Below, in pieces: positions 6,204 to 7,363 of a DNA stretch of 7,363 bases. Under the pieces are notes generated by a model. That model was given only the letters and a program-made list of their open reading frames with translations, ran no database searches and had not been told where the DNA came from. Source of the stretch: an uncultured Chloroflexota bacterium (lineage in GTDB: Bacteria > Chloroflexota > Dehalococcoidia > Lucifugimonadales > CAJWER01); the NCBI GenBank assembly GCA_913030785.1, contig CAJWER010000146.1, positions 1 through 7,363 on the forward strand. The letters run 5' to 3'. How positions within the stretch are numbered: position 1 is the first letter of the stretch; every line of letters begins with the position of its first letter. The position numbers were made by a program, and so were the translations under genes.

Positions 6204-7001
6204 ATGAGCTCAGAACACATCAAACGGTCAAACCAAACCGGCTGGGACGGCATGGCGGACTCGTACCAGGCCACAACAGCCATCTCGGTGGACGACGTTC
6301 ACTACGGGCCGCTGGGTCCCGGTGAGCGCGAACTCGGACTGCTAGGTGAAGTTAGGGGCAGCCGGGTGCTCGAACTCGCCTGCGGTGCGGCACAGAACTC
6401 GATAGCCCTCGCAAAACAGGGCGCAGTCGTCACGGCCATGGACATCTCGAACAAACAGATCAGGCACGCTAGGCGTCTGGCGGCCCGTGAGGGTGTCGGA
6501 GTGGATCTCCTCCGGGGCGACATGGAATCCCTCGGGATGTTCAAGGACGGAATCTTCGACCTCGTGCTCTCGTCATTCGGCTGGGAGTACGTCCCGGACC
6601 TGGGGCAGTGCCTGGAGGAGTGCGCCCGGGTGATGGCCGGAGGCGGCAAACTGGTCGTATGCACGGTCCACCCTCTTGCGGCTTTCGAATGGGACGAGGA
6701 GAGCCAGGATCTGAGGGTCTTCGACTACTTCCGGCTTCCTGTGGAGGTATGGTCCGAGCCCGAGCATGGTCTGGAAGTAGGAGCGACCTTCTTTCACACC
6801 ATCGAGGAGGTGTTCGGCCTCCTCACGGCTATCGGATTTGCGGTGGAGCAGATACTGGAGCCAAGTCCATATCCCATTACGGAGATGAGCGAGGCAGAGC
6901 TCCGCACCGTACCGTACCGTGGAGCAGATTGGGAACGGCAGTACGAGCGCATGAGTCGCGTACCCTTCACCATCATCTACACAGCCCGGAAGCGTTCTTG
7001 A
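6204..7001 (+). CDS. Class I SAM-dependent methyltransferase
   Basis: A 265-residue soluble methyltransferase with a Rossmann-type SAM fold. Motif I is VLELACGAAQN (55-65), and the acidic end of strand 2 is D80 in VTAMDIS. GDMESLGMF (105-113) gives the adenine-side Asp, and FDLVLSSFGWEYV (118-130) is motif IV. GGGKLVVCTVHP (146-157) follows a post-motif helix. The C-terminal part (about 160-265) is an inserted lid and last strands, ending VPFTIIYTARK as in small-molecule methyltransferases of the UbiE/Methyltransf_11 style. The substrate cannot be told. No Shine-Dalgarno precedes ATG 6204. A 4-codon open frame (ATG at 6193, MATP) ends in an ATGA overlap with this start. The stop overlaps the start of the lipoprotein gene (TTGA), so the two are probably co-translated. 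It may be read from the upstream tRNA promoter. Confidence 0.88.
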   Translation: MSSEHIKRSNQTGWDGMADSYQATTAISVDDVHYGPLGPGERELGLLGEVRGSRVLELACGAAQNSIALAKQGAVVTAMDISNKQIRHARRLAAREGVGVDLLRGDMESLGMFKDGIFDLVLSSFGWEYVPDLGQCLEECARVMAGGGKLVVCTVHPLAAFEWDEESQDLRVFDYFRLPVEVWSEPEHGLEVGATFFHTIEEVFGLLTAIGFAVEQILEPSPYPITEMSEAELRTVPYRGADWERQYERMSRVPFTIIYTARKRS

Positions 7002-7363
7002 GGCGAGGCCAGGTAGTGCTCGTCAGTGTCTTTGTGGCACTTCTTGCCACCTGTTCTCCCGAGCCAGAGCCGCCCACGGCGACCGTTCCGCCTGCCCCAA
7101 CGCCTACTACACTTGTGGTGACACTGCCCACGCGTGCACCATCCGCCACGCCCGTGGCGACGCCAACAGCGACCAGCTCACCGATTCCCACACCAACCGA
7201 GACCCCTAGCCCTACTTCCACCGCGACTGCCACGACTGCGGCGACGGCGACCACAATACCGTCTCCAACCGCGACGCCATCCCCAACGCCTACGCAGACC
7301 CCGAGCCCCATTCCGACAGCGACATCGTTGCCCACGGCCACCCACACGCCCTCACCTGAGCCG
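6998..7363 (+). CDS. Pro/Thr-rich lipoprotein, N-terminal part, runs off the window
   Basis: An open frame of 122 codons with no stop to the window edge. From the TTG at 6998 the protein starts LRRGQVV, a positively charged n-region, then a hydrophobic stretch LVSVFVALLA and a lipobox LATC whose Cys is codon 19 (7052-7054), so it should be lipidated and held on the outer face of the membrane. After the Cys come SPEPEPP and about 95 residues made almost only of Pro, Thr, Ala and Ser. Such a segment is an extended, probably glycosylatable linker that holds a later domain away from the membrane; that domain lies beyond the window. The TTG overlaps the methyltransferase TGA by 4 nt, with GGAAG upstream. 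GTG 7016, with GAGG 7 nt before it, is an alternative start, but it would lose the two arginines. Type of cargo is unknown. Confidence 0.75.
   Translation, partial: MRRGQVVLVSVFVALLATCSPEPEPPTATVPPAPTPTTLVVTLPTRAPSATPVATPTATSSPIPTPTETPSPTSTATATTAATATTIPSPTATPSPTPTQTPSPIPTATSLPTATHTPSPEP
7070..7363. repeat. Low-complexity Pro/Thr/Ala-coding repeat
   Basis: An irregular run of CCN and ACN codons with GCG and TCN mixed in, giving TATP, SPTP and PTPT units in the lipoprotein. The units are degenerate at codon level (CCA, CCG, CCC, CCT all used), so this is selection for protein composition more than recent tandem duplication. The minus strand shows a long open Gly/Val frame only as a shadow of this composition. 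Confidence 0.7.

Noticed and set aside
6973..7347. Minus-strand 124-codon frame rich in Gly and Val, like a PE-PGRS or glycine-repeat protein
   Set aside because: It is the antisense shadow of the Pro/Thr-rich linker: ACN/CCN codons read backwards give Gly/Val. The plus strand has a signal peptide, lipobox and gene-overlap context; this strand has none.

Overview
The window looks like a fragment of a free-living bacterial genome of moderately high GC (roughly 60% outside the left edge). The mix of genes suggests Chloroflexota, possibly the SAR202/Dehalococcoidia side: an acidic-tailed HEAT-repeat protein, a lipoprotein with a long Pro/Thr linker of the 'PTATPTPT' kind, and an ArgC with an unusual nucleotide-binding loop. 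This placement is inferred from family style, not from a marker gene.

Layout, left to right. Bases 1 to about 150 are AT-rich (33 G/C in the first 120 bases) and look foreign to everything else. They cut off the 3' end of a minus-strand threonine/serine dehydratase-like PLP enzyme. That gene starts inside the stop codon of the upstream HEAT-repeat gene (GTGA overlap), so the two form an operon read leftwards. After a 220-bp divergent gap comes a plus-strand endonuclease III-family DNA glycosylase. It converges, 19 bp apart, on a minus-strand myo-inositol-1-phosphate synthase.

The synthase is the most unusual gene here. Its first ~65 residues are a small helix-turn-helix-like domain joined to a complete inositol-phosphate synthase. 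Its start codon sits in a cluster of short repeats and palindromes, 7 nt below a -10-like box, so a leaderless and perhaps self-regulated transcript is plausible. argC (arginine biosynthesis) diverges from it, with no other arg gene in view.

Between argC and a tRNA-Glu(UUC) lies a 467-bp noncoding stretch with several hairpins and no convincing gene. A good -35/-10 pair lies just upstream of the tRNA. The tRNA is followed by a SAM-dependent methyltransferase, whose stop codon overlaps the TTG start of a secreted Pro/Thr-rich lipoprotein that runs off the right edge.

The genes do not form one pathway; most are housekeeping or accessory metabolism. I see no CRISPR array, transposase, integrase or defence cassette. 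The points most worth following are the HTH-synthase fusion with its start-site repeats, the apparent chimeric junction at the left edge, and the structured intergenic region after argC.
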